The notes beneath the pieces are model-generated. The model ran no database searches. It had not been told where the DNA came from and saw only the letters and a program-made list of their open reading frames with translations. A stretch of DNA of 64,000 bases, taken from Bathynomus jamesi (Eukaryota; Arthropoda; Malacostraca; Isopoda; Cirolanidae). The number at the start of each line of letters is the position of its first letter. Position 1 is the stretch's first letter. The DNA lies in NCBI GenBank assembly GCA_023014485.1, contig JAJOZX010002571.1, forward strand, positions 565,001-629,000. Reading direction: 5' to 3'. A program made the translations under genes and the position numbers. This document shows positions 1-11,471 of this stretch, piece after piece.

Positions 1-445
1 ACTTGCTCTTCCTTTGCTTTTCACCAGAGCACGATGTTTCTCATGTAGTTTCATGAATAGCTTCATTGCGTTGTACTTGGTCATTGTCTTGATCCTAGCC
101 ATCTGCCAGAATGGGATGATAGATTCAACTGTTTCATATGCAAGGTCTTGAACCATGGGCCTCCCTGCATTTTCCGGTAAATTCTGAAGATTAAGGAAAT
201 ACTGGAACGCCTGTCTGTTGGTGGGAAGCTGGGAACCACTGATAAAAGCTGAAGGGTATCCAACCAGGAAAGTTTCAGAGAGAGATCTGGTAGATGGCCC
301 AGTTGACACCTGCCTGTGGACAGTACATGGAGGTTCTGAGATATCAACTGTGCGCCCACGGAGCTCCCTCAGCTCCTTGCTTAATGCCATTGTGAAGTTG
401 TAACTTGTAGATGGTTTTCTAGATTCTGATTGAGTTTGTTGTTTC
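1..445 (-). pseudogene. Family G transposase, N-terminal exon (runs off window edge)
   Basis: An open frame runs on the minus strand from a consensus acceptor (TTTTTCAG at about 453-446) to base 1 without a stop. The first ATG is at 390-388. The product includes VGYPSAFISG, LPTNRQAFQYFL and a basic Lys-rich end, which I recognise as the usual N-terminal part of a transposase-like family common in arthropod genomes. Members at 34198-39663 and 56130-58590 carry its downstream GxDxTNT and CxxHxNELPLxH motifs. The frame is cut by the window edge, so I cannot tell whether this copy is whole. The 92-residue ORF in another frame of this interval is a shadow. Confidence 0.6.
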
Positions 446-1490
446 CTGAAAAATGATAGATAATTATTATTATTATTATTAATTATTTTATTTATTATTA
501 TTATTATTATTGTTGTTGTTGTTGTTGTTATTATTATTATTTATTAATTTTATGCTCTTTCATTTGATACCTAATTTGTTGCTCTATCTTGTTTAGATCA
601 AAAGTTAAAGTGCAAAACATAATTCAAGGGACCCTGGAATTGGCGCTTTGGCCAATTTCAAGGCAGAAAATTTAAAGCTCCATGCGGCAATGCTTCCCAA
701 CATCCTAGGTCAAAATAGTTGTGATTTTCGGCTTTTTCAGGTCAAAAAGCATGGGAAAATGTACAGAAACCTATGAAAATAAGAAAAAGTTGATTTTTGA
801 ACAGGCCTACCTTCACTGCCTCATCCCACAGTGCCTTCATTTTATCCCTGATCCTGACCTCTGTTGATTACAGGTCCTGTGAATAGAGCATTGGCCTTTC
901 TTCACTGAGCCAGTAGCCCTGGAACAATGGCGTTGTTAATCAGGTCATTAACTGGGTAATTACTCCTGTCTTCCTCACTCATCTCTCTCAAAAAACCATA
1001 CCTCAGCAGGTCTCTGGCTGTGGGCCTTCATTGTACAATCAGGTCTTAGATTAGATTTTCGTATATATATTTTAGCTTTTTTCAGCTGTAAATCTGGGGG
1101 AATTGTTCATCTTCCCAGGCCAAAAATTGGTGGGGGTGGGGGGATGTATACATACCCCCATCCCCCACAAAATCTCTGCCCCTCATTATTATTATTATTA
1201 TTATTAATTAAGAATTTCCATAGGAAATTCTTAGTTTTTGTTAAATTTATTATTATTATTCTGACTTTTACCAAATCTTCTGGAAAAGTGGATATATTCC
1301 TTAATAATAGCTAGTCTCTGGCCACCAACTCATGTTATAAGGGTTGAATTGCGAGTTTACACCTCTAATTATCACTTGAAATGATTTATGACATGGAGAC
1401 TTGGTGTTTGGTTTATTAATTAACAGGAACATTGTGTTCACCACAAACTTCTTCCACTAGTGACAAATATTGCATTCCTTGTTTGAGAGA
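446..1490. repeat. Non-coding stretch with ATT/TGT microsatellites
   Basis: Imperfect (ATT)n and (TTG)n tracts lie at about 463-545, with a second (ATT)n at about 1185-1255. The sequence between them resembles decayed element DNA, but I could not assign it. No gene is seen. Confidence 0.5.
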
Positions 1491-2058
1491 TGAATTTGCA
1501 TTATGCCTATCACTCTGAGTAAGGAAATAGCAATTATTTTCCATTTGATGAAAATTTCAGACCCTCTAGGCCTACAAAACCAATTTTCCCCTTTTCTTTA
1601 TCAAAAATTGTCAATTTTCAGAAGTCTTTGTTATATAATTCTTGCATTTTATTATAACCTCATTCAATGTACATTTTTGGATAGAAAATTAAATTAGTTA
1701 TTGATTGATACCTAATTTACTATGCTTCTGTACCAAAATAGAAAATTAAAAGGCAAAAATGTCTATTTTTTAATGTTTTATTCTACATTTTGTCTTGAAT
1801 GGGATTTAGAGAATAGGTGTTACTGCCATCTGTGAAACATCATCCCAATGCAGCTTCACGGCAATGGGCCTTGGAATATATTTGAGATGCACAATATTTC
1901 CAAGGTGGGAACAACTCAGAGATTAAACATTTCATGCCAGCTCTTGAGCCCCATTGTTTCTTTTTATTCAACAAACATACAATTCTTTGAACAGAAAAAT
2001 TACTTAGTAAAGCAAATGAATGTATGAAATAAAATGTGAATACTGATAATGATTGAAG

Positions 2059-2599
2059 CTATTCTAGCAGTTTAACTAAGGAACTCTCTTTAAAAGATGG
2101 CAACAAACTTCTTTGATATTCCACAACTTGCAGGAGTTGTCTTCTTTGTTCTTCATCTGTTGTGATGCAATTTGCAAAATCTTCAATTAATTGTACTCCA
2201 CACTTGGCTGCATCATTAACAACCTTAACACTGTGTACAAAATTGGAGATTTTAATAAAATCTCTGTCCTCTTTCCATGTTTTAACAGGTTTATTTAACC
2301 ATTTTCCATTGCTATGTAGAATATCAAAGAAAAACCAAGATTTTGGTCCGACTAGGGAAGCTAGTTTGGTTGACTTATTGATCAAAGGAAATACTGGTTT
2401 GCCACTTTGGGCATACAAGCTGTTTTTATCATTTCGATGTGATCTAATAATTTCTGTAGCAATGTTTCTTTTCTCTTCATCAGATATATGTAAAGAAAAT
2501 AATGAAAATGGAATAACCTCCTCAGTTAGGTACCAACAATGGCCTTTGAATATCTTGATTGTATGATGAGCTACATTTCTGTCCACTGTGTCACCATAT
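2059..2599 (-). pseudogene. Family R transposase, C-terminal fragment
   Basis: The minus-strand frame contains TVDRNVAHHTIKIFKGHCWYL, SGKPVFPLI, PKSWFFFDIL and a Glu-rich end. It aligns by eye with the 3' coding part of the copy at 53458-54316 (HLWYLSSEMIPLVLFSDL, FGKPNFP, WFIFSSLQLDYDF). Upstream it continues across the 2608-3210 insertion into NDLTFYGDLH at about 3218-3260, so this is one broken gene. Codons further 5' in this frame belong to the inserted element. Confidence 0.65.
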
Positions 2600-2607
2600 A
2601 TGTGAAG

Positions 2608-3210
2608 CAAAGCTGGGCACTTGCGGTATTTTTTGCGGTACTGCGGTACTACTGCACTACCAAACCGGTACCACATAACGCAGTACCGCAAAGGATCGCT
2701 GAAAGTACAGTAGTACCGCTACCGCATTCAAATTTCCCATGGTACTTTCCGCGGTACCGACAAACACGACTTTTCAAAAAATTAACACTTTTTTTGAAGT
2801 AAACCTTATTACAGGAGTACAGTAAGACGAATGCTGCGTGTGTTGCATCAGCCTAACTCTAGACACGTTAAGTTTTCATTCAGAACATGTTACGTTGCCA
2901 TCCTATCACAACGCCTCAGTGCAGTGCTTGCTTTTGAGCTGGTTGCACGTGTGTTACATTTCTGTGACAAAGATCGATTTTTAGCCATTATGGCAGAAAG
3001 TTCAGGTGCGAAATTGCCGATATGCAATTTCTGAAAATATGTGCTATTACTTGTGTTGTTCTTGTGTGCAGTACCGCAGTACCGCAGTACCGTGGAACGC
3101 ACCAGGGGGACCTGAAAAAGTACCGCAGTACCGCGTAATGCACTGGGCATGCTGAGGTACCGCAGTACCGCGTAACGCACCCCCAAATTTTGGTACCGCG
3201 CCCACCACTG
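2608..3210. mobile_element. Non-autonomous hAT-type element with GGTACCGC repeats
   Basis: The element is flanked by perfect 8-bp TSDs, ATGTGAAG at 2600-2607 and 3211-3218. The ends are short hAT-like inverted repeats: CAAAGCTGGGCAC on the left and, on the reverse strand from the right, CAGTGGTGGGCGC. Both subterminal zones are packed with GGTACCGC, GCAGTACCGC and GCGGTACTGC units (2630-2760 and 3065-3200). The centre is unrelated AT-rich DNA. No transposase is encoded. It sits inside the family R transposase gene. Confidence 0.88.
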
Positions 3211-3681
3211 ATGTGAAGGTCACCATAGAAAGTCAAATCATTGATTGCTGCATCCACCACTTTTGGTGCTTTGAGCCATGGTTGGATATATAAAGCAGTG
3301 AATAAGCAGAAGTACTCTAAGTGTTTCAAATATTCTTAGCAGAATAGAGAATAGTTGCCATCCACCAAGCATTTTGAATTGCTCCCAGATGGAGCCAATG
3401 AATTCCATTAGGTGGTATATGTCCAAGAATTTGGAGAACAACTTCTGCACATTCTCTATAATCATTCCTGAGAAATATGTTTCCAGTATCTGTATCACTT
3501 AACATCTTCAAAACTTGGTTACTCATTGCATCTTTAATTTCATCTGTCTATTTGTGATTTTCAAAGTTGTATAAGGTTTTGTGATGTCTAATGTCTAATG
3601 TCTTCCATTTATCTTGAAACTGTTTAAATAACACATTTTCTAGGCCTGTGGTAGTGCCAAATATTTGAGTAAATGCAGTGG

Positions 3682-4422
3682 TCAAGACTCTCTCATAAAT
3701 GTGATGTGATGCCTACATGCAAGCCATATTACCTTCTCTTTTAAAATGATGCAGGCTCCATTTATCCAACCAATATTAGACGCTGTTGTTTCAAAAACCA
3801 GTCCACAAATGTTTTGGTCCAAGTTCCATTCTTTTGCAGCATTAAATGTGGCATTTGCTTGCATTTTACCAGAGGAATCTGAAATAGTTAGTATAGCAAG
3901 AACTTTTCCCTCAGGTGCTGAAGGGATCCCTGACACAATTATTGCTAGCCTTTCTCCCATTTCCCAACTGTTATCAGAAATGAGATTTCCATCCCAGTGT
4001 AGAGCACAATGTTCAGGTGGTATAAATTTTTCTTTGACTAGTTTGGCTGTTTCAATTCTGCTTTTTATCCCTTGTCTGTGTATCGTTGATTTTGATAGTG
4101 ATATTGCATAACCACTCAGGTCTTTATCACACTGACTTGCAATAACAGCAGCAAACCCTGTTCTTTGGCAAACAGAAAGGTTAAGACAATCTCCCATATT
4201 TAAAACAATAGGATTCTGTACAATATTTTTTCTTTTGCATGAGGATTTTGATGGAGGAGGTATATAATCCTCATCTCTAGCATATGATGTACTTGGAATA
4301 GGATTTGGTTCATTAGGAATCATTATTTCTCCTTCAATATCTGTTTTCAAGGTCATGCTGAGTTTTTCCTCTCTTTCCATTTCCTTATCTTTAAGTAATA
4401 TTTCACGCTCCACTCTTTTCAC
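3682..4422 (-). pseudogene. Family R transposase, N-terminal and core fragment
   Basis: The 246-residue frame has a charged, coiled-coil-like start (KEMEREEKLSM) and a PPPSKSSCKRKN linker. The core follows, with LHWDGNLISD, SGIPSAPEGK, VFETTASNIGW and WLACRHHI. The paralogue at 51871-53271 has LHWDSKIIS, VFDTTATNTG and SACRHHVGE at equivalent places. CRHH fits the C-x2-H signature common to several DDE transposase superfamilies. The probable second catalytic Asp is Glu here (FETT against FDTT), and the frame then breaks, so this copy is probably dead. Superfamily is not assigned. Confidence 0.65.
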
Positions 4423-5348
4423 TTGACTCTCAAACTTGTTTTAATAGCTTTCAGCTATTGATCCTAAGCAAAGCTTTTTGGGTCCTCTTTGGTCTATTAG
4501 AAACTCTATATCTTGCTGCTTTGTTACCAAAGTTCTTAATGGAACTTTTTTTATTATTTCTATGGCATTTTAAGGACAAATATCAAATAACTTCTTTAAT
4601 TCCTTCAGGAAAGATGTTCTCCTCTTATTTATTCTTTCTTCCTGTGTTTTGTTTTTTGAAAAGTATTCATATTGCTTTATCAATTGATCTACTTTTTTTT
4701 CTTGGATGGTGGCTTTTTGAAGTATCTTGGCATGTGATACCAGCCCAATCCCAAAATTTGTTAAATTTTCTTAGTACTTCTTGGATCAGTAAAACTTTAC
4801 AAGACACTTGCATTACCATGAAACATGCTACAGTAATGAAACATATATCAATTAATAGAGCAGAAAAAATGGTGCAAGCAGCTATGTATCATTTTGAAAA
4901 TATTAGAAAATAACAAAGTTATGACACTATGAAGATGTTACTAGGCCTATCATAGCTTACACCATTTGGATCTTTTCTATTTTGTACTGTTTCAGATTTT
5001 GTTGAAAATAAGATATTTAATGTAGGTTAACTGAATGCCCGGTTAGGTTAAGTCATGATATTTTCGTTAGTTTTAATGAAAATATCACTGATATTTTCAT
5101 TAGTGTGGGGTTATAATAAAATGCAAGAAATTTATAACTGAAAGACTTCCAGAAATCAACAATTTTTGATAAAGAAAAGGGGAAAATTGGTTTTGTAGGC
5201 CTAGGGTGGTTCAAAATTTTCATCAAATAAAAAATAATTGCTATTTTCTTACTAAGAGCAACAGGGATAATGATATTAGGAGGTTGGACCTGGGAAAAAA
5301 AGAAGTTGGCCAAAAATGGGACACCCTAATGTCTACTAACACTTACCC

Positions 5349-5906
5349 ATGGAGGGTTCCAGCACAGGTGAAGCAAAAAATTTTCATTTTGACACCCGAC
5401 CATCTCAGATCTTGCTTATTTTTTGGTGTATAAGGTAAGTTTGTGCAAGAAAGCCAGCTGTGAAAGTTTCAGCTTTCTACGACCATTACTTCACGAGTTA
5501 TGAAGGTCAGAAAAATCAAGGTTAAGGTCAAAATAGCTCAAGGTCGGCATCTTTGGATGCACCTCACACATTCACTAATTATCGTAACCATATGAAACTA
5601 TATGTTTTTGGACTCAGAATGAGCTGTAGAATCCAAAAACGCAACGAAATCAGCAATAGGAGAACAAATAAAAATGTTCACCCTTTTTCAAGGAACGAAT
5701 TGACCTTTTGACCTTGAAGTTCACACATTTTGGGGAAACATTTCTTTACACAAAATGAAGTTCCATCATTGCACTTTTAATATAAACAATAAAAATGTAT
5801 CTTATTCACCAACTATACTGTCTTAAAGAATTTTTGAAATTGGCTATTTTTCAAATTTCTGGCAAAATCGCCATATGTACCGTATATGCATATATGTACT
5901 GTTAAA
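5349..5906 (+). repeat. Left TIR of family K transposon
   Basis: Inverted partner of 9371-9925. It includes GGTCGGCATCTTTGGATGCA and, near the inner end, GGCAAAATCGCCATATGTA. The outermost about 45 bp (GGAGGGTTCCAGCACAGGTGAA, shown here only in part) differ most between the arms. Confidence 0.85.
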
Positions 5907-6521
5907 ATCTAGAGATATTCATTACTTAAACTACTTAAGCAAAAATAAATATTATTAGAAACGTGATACAAAATCACTTAGATATAAGCTAGGTACCATA
6001 GGTATAACTATGATATTTTTTTTTTTAAGTTTGGGAAGAACCGATTCGCCTCTATTTAAAAGGGCATATCTCGGCGGAAAAACAAAGAAAAAGTGAGAGG
6101 AAAGACAGAGGAAAAAGAAAGGGTGGAAGGGACAGTCGAAGTGGAAAAAGACCAAGGACTGCAGGGTCGAGCCCCATCATCCTTGGGTGCTAGGGCCGGG
6201 AGGGCGCACGTGAAACCTCCAGGAACAAGCACGTACAAACGAGCACAAAGAGCACTCAAGAGCACGAGCTTAGAACCCCCTTGCGGGGACTATGATATAG
6301 ATCTCTATTTTATTGTGGTCTCCTCCACCCCCACAACCACACCTTTCCACCCTTAGAAATATTTTACTTTTTTTTATAATTACTTTTATTAATAATACAT
6401 TAATACAAACATATATATATATAGGAGTATCATATAAAATAGGAGTAAAAAAGGAGTATCATATTATGTAGACCTGTATTCTATAGATACATACTAAACT
6501 AGAGCTCTGTACACTTTCGAC

Positions 6522-8454
6522 TCAAGAACAGGAAACTGTGGCAAACATGTCTGCATGATTACCCTCAGCTGTTAGCATCTCATGATCATCAAAGGCATAC
6601 TGAATTATTCTTGAACCTGCTGTCAATGATGGAGCAGTCATTGTCTGGATAATATCAGATGATAACATCCAACATGAGTCAGGATGAGAAGGGAAACTAT
6701 GTTTAGAACGTCTTCCATGTGGAGACATAAAATTGACCTTATAATCACTAAATTCTTCTGATACTTCAACCACTAATCCAAACCAAATTTTATTATCATA
6801 GTTACAAGCTACATATACCCCAACTTGTATATCTTCAGTTGAAATGTGCTTTTGCTCATGTAAATTATCTTTAAACGATGGATGCACAACTGTCATAATT
6901 TTTGTAGGACCTGAGGAAATCTCACCAACCTCCAACTGGGTATGACTAATAGGCACAAATCTATGAAATCTACGAGTACCTGGGATGGTTACAGAATTTT
7001 TATATCTATTTTCCAGGAATTCAGTTGTCTGCTGGACATTTTGTTTCGATAAGAATACAAATTTTGTGCTGGTATCTTTCTCATCCAGAAATTTCATCAT
7101 GTCAAGTGGTGTCAGAATTTGGTCTTTAAATGTACGTTGAAGACTGGCATGAGCCGTCATTCTTTTTGCTGTGCCTCCGACTCCATCACAAGCACTTTTG
7201 CCATGTGAAGTTGCAAAAAAGTGCCATTCAGCATCCAGTCCTAAGTCCTCTTTGTGGTGACACAAATTGGTGAAGTTATATTTATTCTTATACTGCCCTC
7301 CGCAACCATCAGTAAAGTAATGAATCTTCCGCAGGCCTGAGATCTCTTCTTTTATCATGGGGATCAGTTGCTTTAAGAACGCAAAGACAAGGTTTGTACT
7401 ATGTTTCATGTCATCAGAAATGAAACAATAACTTTTAACTTTAATTTCAACATCATTTTCATTTACTTTATAGTAGAACACAAATGGATGAACTGTTGCC
7501 TGACTATTTTCCCAATGGTAACCTTGTGCAGCATCTTGTACAAGAAATGAGTAGTTTTCAGAGAAGTCTCCTAGGAGAATACCTTCAGTGACCATCAGAT
7601 TAGCTTTCAGTTTTTTTAGGAAACTTGCTTGTGCATCAGCCACATAAGTGTGTCTTGTTAGTGCACAAATTCTAGTTGCCAAAGACTTAATGAAGTTTTC
7701 AAGGGATTCACCGATGTTAATAAGGGTTGTCCGATCCGTGGAAGTCCACTGCTTGTATGTAATTATGGTGCCGACTGCATCCTGAACAGATTCCAATCCT
7801 TCAAGGAATGCAATAACACCTTCTTCTCCTGGACACAATGCACATTTTTGTAGCATACTCTCTTCCTTTTCACTGTCACAAACTGCATAGAGAATGAGGT
7901 CTTTATATGATAGTTGTTTTTCCCCCAAAGCTGATAGCTGAAGTTTGGGATTTTGGTGGTAGGTACAGACACACACAGAGTGTGTTCCTCCAGCTCCTGC
8001 CAAGACACACCACTTGGGTCTCAATGCAGCAAATGATGAGAAACTTATTTTTGGATTAGTGTCATTTGCCTTGAAAACAGCGAAAATCTCACGTAAATTA
8101 CCAAGCACCAATCGTTTCTGCTGTAGTTGCTTCTCTCCTTCATGATTCCTAATTGATAGACAATCCTTCTTGCCTGGACATATTCTGCTTATTTCATCTG
8201 ATTCATAGAAAGTGCACACTGCTTCCTTCTCTTTCTTTGTTCTAACCCGACCTTTGCTAATATGTGGAACTTCTGGTAATATGCCATGTTCTTTCTTTAT
8301 TTTGCGGCTGGTTGAAACCATTCTTGTAGATGCATTGAAGAAAGATGCTTTTCTGTGAATGGTGTATGGTGAGTGTGTTAGTATTTGAATCTTCCTCTTG
8401 TAGTCAGTCGTCTCACTGAAGGCATTCTTGAGTGCTTGCATCACTCCTGCATGC
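6522..8454 (-). CDS. Family K transposase-like protein, exon 3 (main domain)
   Basis: This exon carries about 640 residues and a stop at 6522. Acidic landmarks, in order, are GDFSENYSFLVQD, YFTDGCGGQYKNKYNF and WHFFATSHGKSACDGVGG. Their spacing suggests a DDE/D-type catalytic core (Asp in GDF, Asp in TDG, Asp or Glu beyond), but this is inference. Upstream is a Cys-rich patch (CTFYESD, CPGKKDC, CALCPGEEG). The acceptor TTTTCGCAG at about 8463-8455 gives a codon phase that joins exon 2 exactly. An ATG-based ORF starting at 8495 would wrongly include intron sequence. I recognise the protein as a repeated family of uncharacterised proteins in invertebrates and have no superfamily name for it. 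Confidence 0.8.
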
Positions 8455-8563
8455 CTGCGAAAATGATATACATGTTTGAGTAAATTTATATGCAAACATA
8501 TGATCTATATATAGGCTTAGTATACTTTAATGAAGGTACTACAGATATATATACAGTACTCAC

Positions 8564-8714
8564 AAATTATTGTCATCCATTTTAGATTGCTTTTCTTCAC
8601 TTTCTTGTGTAAAACTTGTGTCATATGATGTTTCTAGCTTTCTCTTCAGGGATGTTGATGCCATTTCAAATTTTGTTTCAGCCTTTGAAGATCTCCCTTT
8701 TCGTGACAGACCCT
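8564..8714 (-). CDS. Family K protein, exon 2 (linker)
   Basis: This 151-nt exon is missed by ATG-to-stop ORF calling. The minus-strand acceptor is TTTTTCAG just before 8714 and the donor is GTGAGT at 8563-8558. It encodes a basic linker (GLSRKGRSSKAETKFEM, then LKRKLETSYD). Joined to exon 1 (1 nt left over) and exon 3 (2 nt left over) it keeps one continuous frame. Confidence 0.78.
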
Positions 8715-8978
8715 CTGAAAAACAAATAAAATAAATTGTTATAACTTTTTTTAATCAACTGTAGGCCTATAGATGTACATGTACATTACATATGAATTTG
8801 GTAAATACCGTATATATAATCATAACTGTATTGATCTTCATCATATAAATTGATATGCATACATCTGAATTTGTCAAATATATAAAGGTTGTAATGTTCA
8901 TACATGTAGTTATATATATTGATGTTTTGTTGCTATAATATCTACATAAATTAACACTTTAAAAATACTTAAACTTAC

Positions 8979-9309
8979 TTGTCTTCACTGGTGTCACATT
9001 CAGCATTGGAAGAATTGTGTCTAAATCTCCTTGAAAATCTTCAAACATTATTTCAGTAGTACACCCATAGGCAGAGGAACATTTTTCTGTGGCAGTGGCA
9101 TCAGTGTCTGAGTTCGAATCTGAGACAATATCAGGGACTTTTTTGTCTTCATCTTTGATTTTATTGATATCATTAACACAATTTTTACAAATGTAATCTC
9201 CATATATTAATCCGTGAATTCCTTGCAGTGTATTACGGACTGGCACAAGTGCTTTTTCGATCTTCTTCTTATGTTTTCTAAGAGGATCAGCACAAACTTT
9301 TCTACCCAT
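8979..9309 (-). CDS. Family K protein, exon 1 (N terminus)
   Basis: Start ATG at 9309-9307 gives MGRKVCADPLRKHKKKIEKA. It lies just after a 5'-UTR acceptor (CTTTCTTACAG, exon from 9318). The upstream in-frame ATG at 9402 lies before that acceptor, inside the TIR side, and is not favoured. A Cys pair follows (YICKNC), so a zinc-binding N-terminal domain is possible. An acidic tail leads to the donor GTAAGT at 8978-8973. Exons 1-3 total 2415 nt, or 804 residues plus stop. Confidence 0.78.
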
Positions 9310-9370
9310 CTTGTTTATCTGTAAGAAAGGCATAAAATAAGTAATTAATTTATGTTCACAAAATATATTA

Positions 9371-9925
9371 TTTAACAGTACAGTACATATATGCATATAC
9401 ATATGGCGATTTTGCCAGAAATTTGAAAAATAGCCAATTTGAAAAATTCTTTAAGACAGTATAGATGGTGAATAAGATACATTTTTATTCTTTATATTAA
9501 AAGTGCAATGGTGGAACTTCATTTTGTGTAAAGAAATGTTTCCCCAAAATGTGTGAACTTCAAGGTCAAAGGGTCAATTCGTTCCTTGAAAAAGGGTGAA
9601 CATTTTTATTTGTTCTCCTATTGCTGTTTTCGTTGCATTTTTGGATTCTACAGCTCATTCTGAGTCCAAAAACATATAGTTTCATATGGTTACGATAATT
9701 AGTGAATGTGTGAGGTGCATCCAAAGATGCCGACCTTGAGCTATTTTGACCTTAACCTTGATTTTTCTGACCTTCATAACTCGTGAAGTAATGGTCGTAG
9801 AAAGCTGAAACTTTCACAGCTGGCTTTCTTGCACAAACTTACCTTATACACCAAAAGTAAGCAAGATCTGAGATGGTCGGGTGTTAAGCACTGATTCACC
9901 TGTGCTGAACCCCTCCCACCCTCAA
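9371..9925 (-). repeat. Right TIR of family K transposon
   Basis: Inverted partner of 5349-5906. The inner end has CATATGGCGATTTTGCCAG and the outer end TTCACCTGTGCTGAACCCC. Differences from the left arm are scattered substitutions and small indels. Confidence 0.85.
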
Positions 9926-11311
9926 TCTTCCTGAGGCTGGTTTGCCCAATTGGGGATGAATAGCATGACTTTGGGGGAATGGGAAGTCCTTACCCTGCTC
10001 TGTCTTGAATCATGGACTGAGATATAACAATTTGAAATTTAGTCGGATGCATTATCCATTTTTTTAGTTTAAAGCTTGTGAACTCAGAAAATATTTTCTG
10101 ATAGTTGCAAGAAGTTTTGAATGTTACTACAACCTTTTATTCTCTTCATTTATTAAAAGAATCTTTACACTTCATGTAGAATTTATGCACAAATATTTTG
10201 AAGAATTGAAATTAGTAATCCTTAGATGGAATGGAGTAAGCCTATTCATATTCTGAAAGGATTTTTTTTTAATTCTGTGATCACACAATTGTTGTATTGT
10301 ATGTCTGCATGTAAATGAACTTATTTTAAAGCCTGTTATTTCAATGGACTTAGTGTTGTGAAAACGTAAGTTTATTAAATTTAAATTACTGAATGATACT
10401 TAAGGTCTATGCTATAAAACCTTATAAATCAACCATAATGCTGTAGATAGATAGTTCAAGATTTTCACATTCTTAAGTTGTCTCTAAAATAGTGTAAAAG
10501 ATGAAAATGGTGGTGATAACAGGAAATATATATGCACAGGCCTAGGCTGCATGAATATAGGGGCTAGAGTTGGTTTAAATTAACTAAATACCATACTGTA
10601 CCATTAATTTAGTATAATAGTTATGTTATTATAGGTAGGTCTTTGTAGCATATTTTGTATCTCACTTATTTAAAGTTTCAGAGTATTAAGTTGAGGCGTG
10701 TGTATAATACTATATACAGTAAAAGCATTTCCCAAATGAGGGTGCAAGATCAACTGAAGGGAAGCATGAGGAGATTAGCCAAAGAAAAAAAAAGGAAACA
10801 AAATTCTGAATATTTTCATTAATTTTATTTACTATATCTGTAGTTTGTTATGATATGTAAAAGTTGCTTAGAAAACAAGCTACCTCACAGTCACACTGAT
10901 TAGGGTATGGTCCAAGTAAATTACACTCGGTGAATGCCATTTGCAGTTCAAATAAGGTCGGGTGAAGGATTGACTTCAGTTTGAATGCAGTGTTGGATAA
11001 AAAGTTTATAATGGAACCCTGCTATATTAAATCCAAAGCAGGGCACATGACCTATTTACAAGTCCTTTTAAATTTAAAAAAAAAATTATAAAACAGGGTT
11101 AGTCTCTGTCTCATGTAGAGACTATAAATTTTAGTATTGTTTATTAATTTAAATGGCATTTACAAAATTATTTGGTTTCAAAGTTTAAAGTTCACTTAAT
11201 GTTTTTAATATGATTAGAATCAGCCAAAGTGCAAATAAAGTTAAAGTACCATTTGTCAAGCCACAAAAATTGTTAGTTGCATTTTCTAACACCAGTATTT
11301 ATTTATTACAG
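9926..11311. other. DCP2 intron or upstream DNA, no gene seen
   Basis: AT-rich non-coding sequence. I see no convincing first DCP2 exon (start codon plus residues ahead of RFLLDAP) on the + strand here, and no recognisable element. Confidence 0.5.
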
Positions 11312-11471
11312 TCGATTTCTCCTTGATGCTCCTGATAGTGAACTTAAAGATCCAATATCTCTGTGCTTCCTAACAGAGCTTGCATATTGGTTTTATTTAG
11401 ATGAATATGTTGAAGAAGATGACAATCTTAATACTCTTAAATTTGACTCATTTGCTCTTCAATTACTCCAG
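11312..11471 (+). CDS. DCP2: DCP2 exon: N-terminal regulatory domain
   Basis: The acceptor TTTATTACAG ends at 11311 and the donor CAG|GTCAGT is at 11472. The product runs RFLLDAPDSELKDPISL, then ELAYWFYLDEY, then FDSFALQLLQ. It matches the all-helical N-terminal domain of eukaryotic Dcp2, including the conserved Trp of AYWFYLDEY that helps clamp the cap against Dcp1/Edc proteins. Dcp2 removes the m7G cap of mRNA in the cytoplasm and P-bodies, releasing m7GDP and committing the transcript to 5'-3' decay. The exon starts in mid-codon (one base, then CGA), so at least one upstream exon with the start codon is missing from this annotation. Confidence 0.93.

Larger units (their letters stand above)
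1500..5325 (-). mobile_element. Family R DNA transposon, decayed, with long inverted ends
   Basis: About 165 bp at 1500-1665 reappears inverted at 5105-5290. The shared blocks include AATAGCAATTATTTT, TTTGATGAAAATTT, AGGCCTACAAAACCAATTTT and the TTGCATTTTATTATAACC end. These arms bracket minus-strand pieces of one transposase (4422-3682, about 3680-3218, then 2599-2059). The right end finishes near GGGACACCCTAAT (about 5318-5331), reading TAGGGTGTCCC inward. The left end lacks this outer motif and is probably eroded. A hAT-type element (2608-3210) interrupts the coding part. The copy at 51419-54780 belongs to the same family. Confidence 0.65.
5349..9925 (-). mobile_element. Family K DNA transposon, complete, about 555-bp TIRs
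   Basis: The left arm (about 5349-5906) and right arm (about 9371-9925) are inverted copies at visibly high identity, with only scattered differences over about 550 bp. Each starts near CAGCACAGGTGAA, continues through ACACCCGACCATCTCAG and ends inside near GCCATATGTA. Between them is one minus-strand, three-exon gene without stops. Near-identical arms and an open gene suggest a young element. I could not fix a TSD. Confidence 0.85.

Noticed and set aside
1503..1697. Hydrophobic 64-residue ORF and its partner at 5053-5313
   Set aside because: Their similarity comes from the inverted ends of the family R transposon; they are not conserved proteins.
7763..8008. 81-residue minus-strand ORF
   Set aside because: Wrong-frame shadow of family K exon 3.
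9926..11311. Candidate first exon of DCP2
   Set aside because: No ATG-led open segment with a good donor and Dcp2-like residues was found, so the start exon is left unplaced.
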